Positions 9,774 to 18,644 of a stretch of 64,000 nt of DNA are shown piece by piece. The stretch is from NCBI GenBank assembly GCA_030028905.1, contig JALDYZ010000002.1:248001-312000 (forward strand), given 5' to 3'. The notes under the pieces were generated by a model. It saw only the letters and a list, made by a program, of their open reading frames with translations. It was not told the DNA's origin and searched no databases. The position numbers and the translations under genes were made by a program. The DNA is from Ferirhizobium litorale. GTDB lineage: Bacteria > Pseudomonadota > Alphaproteobacteria > Rhizobiales > Rhizobiaceae. Position 1 is the stretch's first letter, and each line of letters starts with the position of its first letter.

Positions 9774-9799
9774 TTTGTAACTATTGTTTTTGTAACTAT
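9774..9799. promoter_or_regulatory. Tandem TTTGTAACTAT repeat, probable MarR operator
   Basis: Two identical 11-base copies of TTTGTAACTAT lie 15 bases apart (9774-9784 and 9789-9799) in the short gap between the divergent hmgA and marR start codons. The second copy overlaps an imperfect palindrome TTG-N7-CAA and comes just before the marR ribosome site AAGGA. Placement and repetition suggest the binding site of the divergently encoded regulator. This is inference from sequence only. Confidence 0.6.
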
Positions 9800-9811
9800 C
9801 AAGGAACGGCG

Positions 9812-10312
9812 ATGCGCGACGAAATTGGCTTCGAACTGGAGACTTTCCTGCCCTACCGTCTCAACCGGGCGGCCGAATTCGTCGGGCTGCGCTTTGCCAC
9901 CCAGTACAAGGAAAAATTTGGCCTGACCCGACCGGAGTGGCGCGCGCTTGCGGCGCTCGGCAGCGTCGGGCGCATGAGGGCGACCGAGATCGGCGCACAT
10001 TCCGCGATGCACAAGACCAAGGTCAGCCGGGCCGTCTACAGTCTCGAGCAGCGCCGCTGGCTCAAACGCACCGGCGACGAACGCGACAGGCGCAGCGAAA
10101 AGCTGGAACTGACTGCGGCGGGAAAACGGGCCTATGCGGAACTCAGCGCGCTGGCCAGCGCATACCAGGCGGAGCTGGTTTCGCTGCTGGGAGCGAGAGA
10201 CATGAAAGCGCTCACTAACGGACTGGGCGCTGTGGAAAAACTCCTGGCGGGGCCATCCAGACACAATGCGTCGCCGCGTGCCGATGAGAATCTGCCTGCG
10301 GAGAAATCATAG
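9812..10312 (+). CDS. MarR-family regulator, probable controller of the homogentisate operon
   Basis: This winged-helix regulator of 166 residues begins MRDEIGFELETFLPYRLNR, a common start in MarR proteins tied to homogentisate degradation. The DNA-binding part runs through EWRALAALG, ATEIGAHSAMHKTKVSRAVYSLEQRRWL and the wing DERDRRSEKLELTAAGK. A longer frame extends upstream into the hmgA promoter, but the ATG used here has AAGGA eight bases before it and preserves the operator. It probably represses hmgA-fahA-maiA until a pathway intermediate binds. The C-terminal tail after about residue 145 is variable and polar. Confidence 0.85.
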   Translation: MRDEIGFELETFLPYRLNRAAEFVGLRFATQYKEKFGLTRPEWRALAALGSVGRMRATEIGAHSAMHKTKVSRAVYSLEQRRWLKRTGDERDRRSEKLELTAAGKRAYAELSALASAYQAELVSLLGARDMKALTNGLGAVEKLLAGPSRHNASPRADENLPAEKS

Positions 10313-10670
10313 TGATCAGTTTTTCCGCAATCCGTGGATGTTTTAGAGGCGGTTGCAATCCGAATTTCACATATTCTTACAAAAGGATCACAAAGTTGGC
10401 CCTGCGACCTTCTTCTTTCTGGACAGGCGTACTCTTCGCTGCGACACTTCCTATATTACTAATGTGAGAGGGGTGAGTCGGCGGCGAAAGGAAGTGCGAC
10501 GATGAGCCTTGCGACAATCCAACAGTGTGATTGGACGGTAATTGCGTCCGGGTCGGACTTTTGCGCTCCGAACGCCCCAGAGCACCACATTCAACCGGTC
10601 TCTTCCCGGTTTCCAGCCAGCAGATCAGGTATTCGACTTCCGTCCAGCCAACGCATTACGGGAGGCCGCT
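10313..10670 (+). other. Leader/promoter region of prkA, with a short overlapping ORF
   Basis: This 358-base gap carries the promoter of the prkA operon. A 60-codon ORF at 10502-10684 has a good ribosome site (GGAAG eight bases before its ATG) and ends 14 bases inside prkA in another frame, so it could be a coupled leader peptide or chance. A hairpin AACCGG/CCGGTT with a seven-base loop lies at 10593-10611. I found no convincing sigma-54 or -35/-10 match. Confidence 0.4.
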
Positions 10671-12620
10671 ATGCAGTCGCGTGAATCTGACGTCTTTAAT
10701 CTGTTTTCTGAAATCTATAAAAGCGAAAAGCAGGAAGAGATGAGCCTGCAGCAATACTTGCTTGCATGCCGCGAAAACCCTTCCATGTATGCGACCGCTC
10801 CTGAACGGATGATGGAGGCCATCGGCGAGCCGACGCTCGTCGATACCAGCACCGACGAGCGCATGGGGCGCATTTTTTCCAACCGCACCATCAAGCTCTA
10901 CCCTGCATTTGCCGATTTCTACGGCATGGAGGACACGATCGAACGGATCGTCAGTTATTTCCGTCACGCGGCCCAGGGACTCGAGGAACGCAAGCAGATA
11001 CTCTACCTGCTCGGCCCGGTCGGCGGCGGCAAGTCATCGCTCGCCGAACGCCTGAAGAAACTGATGGAGCAGCGGCCCATCTATACGCTCAAGGTCAGCG
11101 ACAAGATCAGCCCGATCTTCGAATCGCCACTTGGACTGTTCCATCCCGACCGCATGGCCAATCTCCTGGAAGACAAGTACGGGATTGCCCGGCGGCGGCT
11201 GACCGGCCTCATCTCGCCCTGGGCAGCCAAGCGCCTGGACGAACTCGGCGGCGACATCTCCCGCTTCAGCGTCGTCAAGCTGGTGCCGTCGCGGCTGCGC
11301 CAGATCGGCATCGCCAAGACCGAACCGGGCGACGAAAACAACCAGGACGTCTCTTCGCTGGTCGGCAAGGTCGACATCCGCCAGCTCGAAACCTACAACC
11401 AGTCCGATCCGGACGCCTACTCCTACAGCGGTGGATTGAACCGCACGACCCAGGGCCTGCTTGAATTCGTCGAAATGTTCAAGGCTCCGATCAAGGTGCT
11501 GCATCCGTTGCTGACCGCCACCCAGGAAGGCAACTACAACGGCACGGAAAATTTCGGCGCCTTCCCCTTCCAGGGCGTCGTGCTGGCTCACTCCAACGAA
11601 TCCGAGTGGCTGCAGTTCAAGAACAACAAGAACAACGAGGCATTCCTCGACCGCATGCTGGTCGTGAAGGTACCCTATTGCCTGCGCGTCACCGAGGAGA
11701 TGCAGATCTACGAAAAGCTCCTGCGCGAAAGCGAGCTGTCGGACGCTCCCTGTGCGCCCGAAGTCCTGCCGATCCTCAGCCGCTTCACGGTCTCGACGCG
11801 ACTGGCGGAACATGAAAACTCGCCGCTCTATACCAAGATGCGCGTTTATGACGGCGAGAACCTCAAGGATGTCGATCCGAAGGCAAAATCGGTCCAGGAA
11901 TACCGGGATGCCGCTGGCGTCGACGAAGGCATGAACGGCGTCAGCACCCGCTTCGCCTTCAAGGTGCTGTCGGAAACCTTCAACTACGACACCAAGCAGA
12001 TCGCGGCTGACCCGGTGCATCTGATGTATGTGCTAGAGCAGGCGATCCGTCGCCAGCAGTTTCCGCATGAACTGGAATCGAGCTACCTCGATTTCATCAA
12101 GTCGGAATTGGCGCCGCGCTACGCGGAGTTCATCGGCCACGAGATCCAGAAGGCCTACCTCGAATCCTACAGCGAATACGGCCAGAACCTCTTCGACCGC
12201 TATATCGCCTATGCCGATGCCTGGATCGAGGACCAGGACTACAAGGATCCGGATACAGGCCAGATGCTGAACCGCGAAATCCTCGACGCCGAGCTTTCGC
12301 AGATCGAAAAACCCGCCGGCATCGCCAACCCCAAGGACTTCCGCAACGAGGTGGTCAAATTCTCGCTGCGGGCAAGGGCAAAGAACCACGGCAAAAATCC
12401 ATCATGGTCGAGCTACGAAAAATTGCGTAAGGTGATCGAGCACCGCATGTTCGGCCAGGTGGAGGATCTGCTGCCGGTTATCAGTTTCGGCTCCAAGAAG
12501 GACAGCGCCACTGAAAAGCAGCATACCGAATTCGTGCAGAGGATGGTCGAACGCGGATATACGCAACGACAGGTCCGCCGGCTTGTTGATTGGTACATGC
12601 GCGTAAACAAAGCTGGATGA
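10671..12620 (+). CDS. prkA: PrkA-type serine/AAA+ protein kinase (YeaG)
   Basis: A 649-residue cytoplasmic protein with an AAA+ PrkA domain followed by the PrkA C-terminal kinase-like domain. The N-terminus has the family pattern EEMSLQQYLLACRENPSMYA and ERMMEAIGEP. The P-loop is LLGPVGGGKSSLAERL near residues 112-127. Mid-protein, GLLEFVEMFKAPIKVLHPLL and the FLDRMLVVKVPYCL region are characteristic. The start chosen has GGGAGG seven bases upstream; earlier in-frame starts lack this and extend into the leader. It heads the prkA-yeaH-spoVR operon, widely conserved in proteobacteria and linked to stationary phase, nitrogen starvation and other stresses. Confidence 0.96.
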   Translation: MQSRESDVFNLFSEIYKSEKQEEMSLQQYLLACRENPSMYATAPERMMEAIGEPTLVDTSTDERMGRIFSNRTIKLYPAFADFYGMEDTIERIVSYFRHAAQGLEERKQILYLLGPVGGGKSSLAERLKKLMEQRPIYTLKVSDKISPIFESPLGLFHPDRMANLLEDKYGIARRRLTGLISPWAAKRLDELGGDISRFSVVKLVPSRLRQIGIAKTEPGDENNQDVSSLVGKVDIRQLETYNQSDPDAYSYSGGLNRTTQGLLEFVEMFKAPIKVLHPLLTATQEGNYNGTENFGAFPFQGVVLAHSNESEWLQFKNNKNNEAFLDRMLVVKVPYCLRVTEEMQIYEKLLRESELSDAPCAPEVLPILSRFTVSTRLAEHENSPLYTKMRVYDGENLKDVDPKAKSVQEYRDAAGVDEGMNGVSTRFAFKVLSETFNYDTKQIAADPVHLMYVLEQAIRRQQFPHELESSYLDFIKSELAPRYAEFIGHEIQKAYLESYSEYGQNLFDRYIAYADAWIEDQDYKDPDTGQMLNREILDAELSQIEKPAGIANPKDFRNEVVKFSLRARAKNHGKNPSWSSYEKLRKVIEHRMFGQVEDLLPVISFGSKKDSATEKQHTEFVQRMVERGYTQRQVRRLVDWYMRVNKAG

Positions 12621-12642
12621 GGTCGCCGGAAGAGGATGGCTC

Positions 12643-13965
12643 ATGCCGAATTTCATCGATCGCCGGCTCAATCCCAGGGATAAGAGCCTCGGCAATCGCC
12701 AGCGCTTCCTCAAAAGGGTTCGGGAAGAGCTAAAACGTACCATCAACGACCAGATCCGCAGCGGAAAGATCGTTGACACCGACAAGGATCACGTCGTGCC
12801 CATTCCCTCGGCAGGCACGGCTGAACCGACGTTCCGGCACGCCCAGTCGACCGGCCACAAACAGCATGTCCTGCCCGGCAACAAGGAGTTTCGCACCGGC
12901 GACCGGCTACCGCGCCCGCAGGGCGGCGGAGAAGGCTCGGGCAAGGGTGCGGCAACCGGCGGCGGCGAAAGCGAGGACGACTTTCGGTTCGTGCTGACCC
13001 GCGAGGAAGTTCTCGATCTCTTCTTCGAGGACCTGGAACTCCCCGATCTGATCAAGATGAACCTCAAGGAAGCCAGCACGTTCAAGCCGCGCCGCGCGGG
13101 GTTCGCGATCACCGGATCCCCGACCAACATCAACGTCGGCCGGACGATGCGCAACAGCTACGGCCGCCGCATTGCGCTCAAGCGGCCGAAGGCCCAGGAG
13201 ATCGAGGCGATCGCCCGGGAAATTGCGGCGCTTGAAGCTGATCCGGAGCCGACGGCAGAAATCCGCAAGCGCATCATCCTGCTGCAACTGACGCAAAAGA
13301 CCATGGAGCGCCGGCGCAAGCTGATCCCCTATGTCGATCCGGTCGACATACGTTTCAACCGCTTCGAGCCGCAGCCGATCCCCAGCGCCAACGCCGTGAT
13401 GTTCTGCCTGATGGATGTCTCCGGCTCGATGGGCGAACGGGAAAAGGACCTTGCCAAGCGCTTCTTCGTGCTGCTGCACCTGTTCCTGAAGCGTCGCTAC
13501 AAGCGCACCGACATCGTCTTCATCCGCCATACCCATGAAGCGCACGAAGTGGACGAGGAGACGTTCTTCTACAGCACCCAGAGCGGCGGTACGATCGTCT
13601 CGACGGCGCTGGAGGAGATGCGCAAGATTATCCATGAGCGCTACCCGAGCAACGAATGGAACATCTATGCCGCACAGGCTTCGGACGGCGACAACAGCTC
13701 CGACGATTCCGGCAACTGCGTCTACCTGCTCGACCGCGAGATCATGAAGCTTTGCCAGTACTACGCCTATGTCGAGATCATCGACGAACGGGAAAGCGAC
13801 ATCTTCCGGATGACCGACAACGGGACGTCGCTTTGGAAAGCCTATCGGCAGGTGAGCGAACGATGGACCAACTTCCAGATGACCCGCATCGCTCGCCCTT
13901 CCGACATATACCCGGTTTTCCACAAACTCTTTGCCAAGCACCACGACCAGGCAAAGGGCGGCTGA
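12643..13965 (+). CDS. yeaH: YeaH/DUF444 family von Willebrand A-like protein
   Basis: A 440-residue cytoplasmic protein of the DUF444 (YeaH/YhbH) family. The N-terminal third is basic (RRLNPRDKSLGNRQRFLKR) with a Gly-rich linker, GGGEGSGKGAATGGGE. The C-terminal half is a VWA-like domain with a complete metal-ion-dependent adhesion site, MDVSGSMGE, near residues 255-263. Its genetic partners are the PrkA kinase upstream and SpoVR downstream; in Escherichia coli YeaH is encoded next to the kinase YeaG. The exact biochemical role is not known. The stop codon sits one base before the spoVR start, so translation is coupled. Confidence 0.95.
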   Translation: MPNFIDRRLNPRDKSLGNRQRFLKRVREELKRTINDQIRSGKIVDTDKDHVVPIPSAGTAEPTFRHAQSTGHKQHVLPGNKEFRTGDRLPRPQGGGEGSGKGAATGGGESEDDFRFVLTREEVLDLFFEDLELPDLIKMNLKEASTFKPRRAGFAITGSPTNINVGRTMRNSYGRRIALKRPKAQEIEAIAREIAALEADPEPTAEIRKRIILLQLTQKTMERRRKLIPYVDPVDIRFNRFEPQPIPSANAVMFCLMDVSGSMGEREKDLAKRFFVLLHLFLKRRYKRTDIVFIRHTHEAHEVDEETFFYSTQSGGTIVSTALEEMRKIIHERYPSNEWNIYAAQASDGDNSSDDSGNCVYLLDREIMKLCQYYAYVEIIDERESDIFRMTDNGTSLWKAYRQVSERWTNFQMTRIARPSDIYPVFHKLFAKHHDQAKGG

Positions 13966-13966
13966 C

Positions 13967-15511
13967 ATGAACAAGCGCTCGGCCAAGTCCTCCCTGCTCT
14001 TCACCGGTTCCGACTGGAACTTCGACATGCTTTCGCGCGTGTACGACGCGATCGAGGAGGTGGCGATCGACGACCTCGGCCTCGACGTCTACCCCAACCA
14101 GGTCGAGGTCATTTCCTCCGAGCAGATGCTCGATGCCTACGCGTCCATCGGCATGCCGCTGATGTACCGGCACTGGTCGTTCGGCAAGCATTTCGTCCAT
14201 GAGGAACTGCTCTACCGCAAAGGTCGGCGCGGTCTGGCCTATGAACTCGTCATCAACTCCAACCCCTGCATCACTTACCTGATGGAAGAAAACACCATGG
14301 CGATGCAGGCGCTGGTCACCGCCCATGCTTCGTTCGGCCATAACCATTTCTTCAAGAACAACTACCTGTTCCAGCAGTGGACAGACGCCGGTTCGATCCT
14401 CAACTACATGGAATTCGCGAAGGGATATATTTCCCGCTGCGAGGAGATCTACGGGATTGCGGCGGTGGAGGCGATCCTCGATTCGGCCCATGCGATCATG
14501 GATCAGGGCGTATTTCGCTACCGCCGCCCGCCGCGCCTGTCCTCGGAAAAGGAACGCCAGAGAATTCGGGAGCGGCTGGAATACGAGGAACGGTCCTACA
14601 GCGACCTTTGGCGCACGGTTCCGCAAAAGCAGGACGGCACTGAGCAACAGGTGGCCGAACGCGAACTGCGCGAACGCAAGAAATCCCTGAAGCTGCCGGA
14701 GGAGAACCTTCTCTACTTCCTGGAGAAGAACAGCCTCATCCTTGAGCCGTGGCAGAGGGAAATCCTGCGCATCGTGCGCGTCGTCGCCCAGTATTTCTAT
14801 CCGCAGCGCCAGACCAAGGTGATGAACGAGGGCTGCGCGACGTTCGTACACTACACGATCATGAACACCCTCTTTGACCGTGGGCAGATCACCGAAGGCG
14901 CGCTGCTCGAAATCCTGGCGAGTCATGCGAACGTCGTCTTCCAGCCTGATTTCGACGATCCGCGCTTTTCCTCGATCAACCCCTATGCGCTCGGCTTTGC
15001 GATGATGCAGGACATCGAGCGGATCTGCGTCAATCCGACAGCCGAGGATCGCGACTGGTTCCCGGACATCGCCGGCAACGGCGACTGGCGGGGGACCTTG
15101 CGCAATGCCTGGGCCGACCACCGGGACGAATCCTTCGTGCTGCAGTTCCTCAGCCCGGCACTGATGCGCAAGATGCGCTTCTTCATGCTCGACGACCAGG
15201 CCGGCGAGAATTTCTATCGCGTCGGCGCCATTCATGACGAGCGCGGCTATCAGAGGGTCCGGGCAGCGCTCGCCCACACATTCGATCTCAGCGCCAACCA
15301 GCCGGATATCCAGGTGGTGGACGTGGACCTGCTCGGCGACCGGCGCTTGCGGCTGCAGCACACGATCCAGAGCGGTTCGTTGCTGGCGGAGCAGACGCGG
15401 GACGCAACGTTGCGCCATATCCGCCGGCTATGGGGCTACGAGGTCAGTCTTGCAGGCGTGGACGCCGACAGCGGCAAGCTTCTGTACGAAACCTCGATCG
15501 AGGAAGCGTGA
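13967..15511 (+). CDS. spoVR: SpoVR family protein
   Basis: A 514-residue member of the SpoVR/YcgB family, named after a Bacillus gene needed for spore cortex but common in non-sporing bacteria. Family features seen include YPNQVEVISSEQMLDAYAS near the start, YRHWSFGKHF, LVINSNPCITYL and GHNHFFKNNYLF, followed by the C-terminal INPYALGFAMMQDIERIC. The start is the ATG one base after the yeaH stop; an earlier in-frame ATG lies inside yeaH. It completes the prkA-yeaH-spoVR operon. No enzymatic activity is established, so the function is inferred only as part of this stress module. Confidence 0.96.
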   Translation: MNKRSAKSSLLFTGSDWNFDMLSRVYDAIEEVAIDDLGLDVYPNQVEVISSEQMLDAYASIGMPLMYRHWSFGKHFVHEELLYRKGRRGLAYELVINSNPCITYLMEENTMAMQALVTAHASFGHNHFFKNNYLFQQWTDAGSILNYMEFAKGYISRCEEIYGIAAVEAILDSAHAIMDQGVFRYRRPPRLSSEKERQRIRERLEYEERSYSDLWRTVPQKQDGTEQQVAERELRERKKSLKLPEENLLYFLEKNSLILEPWQREILRIVRVVAQYFYPQRQTKVMNEGCATFVHYTIMNTLFDRGQITEGALLEILASHANVVFQPDFDDPRFSSINPYALGFAMMQDIERICVNPTAEDRDWFPDIAGNGDWRGTLRNAWADHRDESFVLQFLSPALMRKMRFFMLDDQAGENFYRVGAIHDERGYQRVRAALAHTFDLSANQPDIQVVDVDLLGDRRLRLQHTIQSGSLLAEQTRDATLRHIRRLWGYEVSLAGVDADSGKLLYETSIEEA

Positions 15512-15530
15512 GGGAGGTGCTCCCTCTCCC

Positions 15531-16748
15531 TCATCTGAGCAATTGCTTCAGGTCGGCCTGCGAATCGGCCAGCATGGCGCGCGGCGGATTGATGCCCATT
15601 TCCAGCAGCTTCTTGCCGGTGACATAGGCCTTGGCATCGTTGATCGCATCGACGGCGATGAACTGGCCGTCGCGAAAATACCATATCGATGCGCTTCCCT
15701 CGCGGATGCCCGGACGCAGCAGCGTATCGTCATAGCCCATGTTGAACCCGGCGATCTGCAGTTTCACATCGTACTGATCCGACCAGAACCACGGCGTCGG
15801 GTCGTAGGGATCGGTGGCACCGGCGATGATCGCGGCGACCGCCTCGGCCTGGTCGACGGCGTTCTGGACCGATTCCAGCCGGACGCGCGTCCCCTTCAAC
15901 GGCAGGATGGCGCAATCGCCGGCCGCGAAGATCGACGGATCGGAGGTGCGGGCGAACTCATCCACGACGATGCCGTTGGCGACTTCGAGGCCGGCCTCCT
16001 TGGCGAGTTCGTCGTTCGGGGCGACGCCGATGCCGACGATGACGAAATCCACTTCGATCGTGGAGCCATCCGAGAGCTCGGCACCGGTAACCTGGCCGTT
16101 CGTGCCGATCAGACGGTGGAGGCCGGTCCCCTCGCGGATCATCACGTCGTGAGACTTGTGGATGGCGCGCATGATGTCGGCGGTCTCGCGGGCCGCGACG
16201 CGCTGCAGGATCCGCTCGCCCATCTCGATGACGGTCACCTCGAGCCCGAGATGGCGCGCCACCGCCGCCGCCTCGAGGCCGATATAGCCGCCACCTATGA
16301 CGAGAAGCCGGCGCCCGGCACGCATCTCGCCCGTGAGCAGGTCGGCATCGTTCTTGTCACGGGCAACGTAGACACCCTTCAGGTCGCCCCCGACGCTCGT
16401 CGGCAGCTTGCGCGGCGTCGAGCCGGTAGCGATCACCAGCGTGTCATAGGCGATGGTGGAACCGTCTTGCGTCACGACCTGCTTGCGCTCGCGGTCGATT
16501 TCCTCGACCCAGCTCGAAAGCCGAACCTCGACCTCATTGTCCGGGTACCAGTGATCGGGGCGGAAAAGCAGGCGATCGAAGCTCATCTCGCCCAGCAGAT
16601 ATTTTTTCGTCAGCGGCGGACGCTGGTAGGGCAAACAGTCCTCGGCACCGATCATGGTGATCGGACGCGTGTCCTTCAAAGCCCTGAGTTTGGCGGCAAG
16701 CGCGAATGCGGCCTGCCCTGCCCCGACGATTACCAGTCTGCCTGTCAC
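15531..16748 (-). CDS. FAD-dependent NAD(P)H:ferredoxin-type reductase
   Basis: This 405-residue flavoprotein has two Rossmann motifs, VIVGAGQAAFALAAKLR at the N-terminus for FAD and LVIGGGYIGLEAAAVARHLG mid-protein for NAD(P)H. A second FAD contact, FAAGDCAI, and a C-terminal reductase domain complete the arrangement of ferredoxin/rubredoxin reductases such as rhodocoxin or putidaredoxin reductase. The GTG start has GGGAG ten bases upstream and puts the FAD motif at the very N-terminus, as in the family. A longer ATG frame reaches 16811 but adds an unrelated leader. It converges with spoVR. No ferredoxin or P450 partner is in the window, so the electron acceptor is unknown. Confidence 0.85.
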   Translation of the reverse strand: MTGRLVIVGAGQAAFALAAKLRALKDTRPITMIGAEDCLPYQRPPLTKKYLLGEMSFDRLLFRPDHWYPDNEVEVRLSSWVEEIDRERKQVVTQDGSTIAYDTLVIATGSTPRKLPTSVGGDLKGVYVARDKNDADLLTGEMRAGRRLLVIGGGYIGLEAAAVARHLGLEVTVIEMGERILQRVAARETADIMRAIHKSHDVMIREGTGLHRLIGTNGQVTGAELSDGSTIEVDFVIVGIGVAPNDELAKEAGLEVANGIVVDEFARTSDPSIFAAGDCAILPLKGTRVRLESVQNAVDQAEAVAAIIAGATDPYDPTPWFWSDQYDVKLQIAGFNMGYDDTLLRPGIREGSASIWYFRDGQFIAVDAINDAKAYVTGKKLLEMGINPPRAMLADSQADLKQLLR

Positions 16749-16982
16749 GATACCACTCCCAATGGACGACAAGGACACCAGCCGTCCGGCCTTCTTCGAG
16801 CGGGTCGGCAATGATGCAGATCAAAACGGGTAACGCCTGGGCAACCGCTCGTCAACTGCACCGAAATGGCGATGCCGCCGGCGGGAAAGCCTTTGCCGCA
16901 AATGGGTCAAGCACGCGCAGCCAGGCTCCGGCCACTGATTTACCCTTGACGATGTTCTCTTTATGTTCCTATTAATTTTTCC

Positions 16983-17240
16983 ATGACATCGGCCATCAAA
17001 AATTTGCGACAGGCTGCCCAGCACGGCATGCTCCTGCATGTCGAGTGCAGGAAATGCGGACATTCGGCGAGCTTTCTTGCCGCCGATGTCTCGAAGTTCG
17101 CCAACCCGGCCAAGCCGCTCGAACTGATCGCCTTCCGCTGCCGGATCTGCTCGGCGAAGGAGGCGCGGGTGACCGCGGCGGAGTTCGACCGGGACCGCAA
17201 GCCGGATGTGATCGTCTGGCGGCCGATGCGGCTGAAATAG
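16983..17240 (+). CDS. Small zinc-ribbon-like protein
   Basis: An 85-residue cytoplasmic protein with two Cys pairs, ECRKCGHSA near residue 22 and FRCRICSAKE near residue 52, spaced as in a zinc ribbon. The rest is basic and polar, ending KPDVIVWRPMRLK. It may bind zinc and perhaps nucleic acid, but no family role is known to me. It stands alone between a divergent reductase gene and the RTX genes. GC-rich third positions match those of neighbouring genes, which supports it as real. Confidence 0.65.
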   Translation: MTSAIKNLRQAAQHGMLLHVECRKCGHSASFLAADVSKFANPAKPLELIAFRCRICSAKEARVTAAEFDRDRKPDVIVWRPMRLK

Positions 17241-17381
17241 CCGATATGACTTCGAGCTCGCGGCTCGGAGGTTTATTTCCTTGAAAATATGGAGGAAACT
17301 CTGACAGAGATGCCGTGATTTGACCATGAATACCCAACATATTCGGTTTCGAAGCGGCTTGCGCGAACCCGAGGACAACCA

Positions 17382-18422
17382 ATGGCAGGCGATGTCTATG
17401 GCACGAGTGGTCCCGACACAATCTACCAGAGTGACTACGGCTACGAGCTCAACATCTGGGGCTATGGCGGCAATGACCGCATCTATCTGAACGTCGGCGG
17501 CGTCAATGGCGGTTTCAATTGGGTCAGTGCGGGTACCGGCAACGACCGGGTCCGCAACGTCTTCGAGGGCGGAAACGAAATCTATCTGGGGTCCGGCAAC
17601 GACACCTATATCGGCACTGGCTGGTCAAATGCTCCGGCCTACTGGGACGAGGTCCTCGGCGGCGACGGCGACGACACCTTCGATGTGACGACGAACCAGA
17701 GTGATTACTACGGCGAGAACGGCAACGACTATTTCTTTTCCGTCGGCTTCAACAACTACTTCAACGGCGGTTCCGGAAACGACACGATCAGCTACGAGAC
17801 CCAGGACGCGGACCCGGATCTCTATGCTCTTGGGGTCTATATCGACCTGGGACGCGGCTTTGCACAGACCTTCGAAACCGATTTCCAGGAGGAACTACGC
17901 GGCATCGAGAACGCCATCGGCACCGGCGTTGCTGACGACATCTACGGGTCGGGCGTCAACAACACCCTGTGGGGCGATGCCGGCGCCGATATCGTCAGCG
18001 GCCTTGCCGGCAACGACGTCCTCTACGGCGGCACCGGTTGGGACGACCTCTATGGCGGGAGCAGCCGCGACAAGCTGATCGGCGGGCGCGGCTATGACCT
18101 CCAGTGGGGAGGAACCGGTGCGGACACCTTCATCTTCGAGTCGATCAACGATTCGGTCGTCGGTTCGAACCGCGACGTCGTCGAGGACTTCTCCCGCAGC
18201 CAGGGCGATCTCATCGACTTGCGCCCGATCGATGCCGACGCTACCAGCAGCGGCAACCAGTCCTTTTTCTTCATTGGCACTGCGTCCTTCAGCGATACCG
18301 CAGGGGAATTGCGGTTCTCCAACGGAATTCTGGCTGGCGACACCACGGGCGACGGCGCTGCCGATTTCCAGGTTGCCGTCAACGGATGGAACAAGCTTAC
18401 CGCATCCGATTTCCTTCTCTAG
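17382..18422 (+). CDS. RTX calcium-binding repeat protein 1
   Basis: This 346-residue acidic protein is almost entirely made of glycine- and aspartate-rich nonapeptide-like repeats (YGGNDRIYL, GSGNDTYIG, GGDGDDTFD, LAGNDVLYGGTGWDDLYGG) that fold into a calcium-bound beta roll. From about residue 235 it carries a serralysin-like C-terminal module: GGTGADTFIFESINDS, then RDVVEDFSRSQGDLIDLRPI, ending in a hydrophobic LTASDFLL, the usual uncleaved type I secretion signal. There is no N-terminal signal peptide and no catalytic domain. It is probably secreted by an ABC/HlyD/TolC exporter encoded elsewhere. A similar protein follows 222 bases downstream. Confidence 0.88.
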   Translation: MAGDVYGTSGPDTIYQSDYGYELNIWGYGGNDRIYLNVGGVNGGFNWVSAGTGNDRVRNVFEGGNEIYLGSGNDTYIGTGWSNAPAYWDEVLGGDGDDTFDVTTNQSDYYGENGNDYFFSVGFNNYFNGGSGNDTISYETQDADPDLYALGVYIDLGRGFAQTFETDFQEELRGIENAIGTGVADDIYGSGVNNTLWGDAGADIVSGLAGNDVLYGGTGWDDLYGGSSRDKLIGGRGYDLQWGGTGADTFIFESINDSVVGSNRDVVEDFSRSQGDLIDLRPIDADATSSGNQSFFFIGTASFSDTAGELRFSNGILAGDTTGDGAADFQVAVNGWNKLTASDFLL

Positions 18423-18644
18423 GAGCTCGGTGCGTCCAGCCGAAATGAATCGTCGCCGGGTCGCAATTTGACCGGGCTTGCCGTTTTCATCAGGAAACCG
18501 CCCATGGCCTGGCTACCCTTAAGCACTAGGCGCACGGATGTGCATACGTCCGCAGGGTGAATACTCCCCCGACGCTCAGGGGTCTAGAGTTCAACGGTGA
18601 CCGCAGCCGGTCCCAGGCTTTGCCCCGCAAATTCGGAGGATGAG

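Noticed and set aside
13778-15418. Minus-strand frame of 546 codons opposite spoVR
   Set aside because: Antisense to a conserved gene; the translation shows no family.
15512-15530. Hairpin GGGAG/CTCCC between spoVR and the reductase gene as a terminator
   Set aside because: The stem is short and there is no T-run, so it is not supported.
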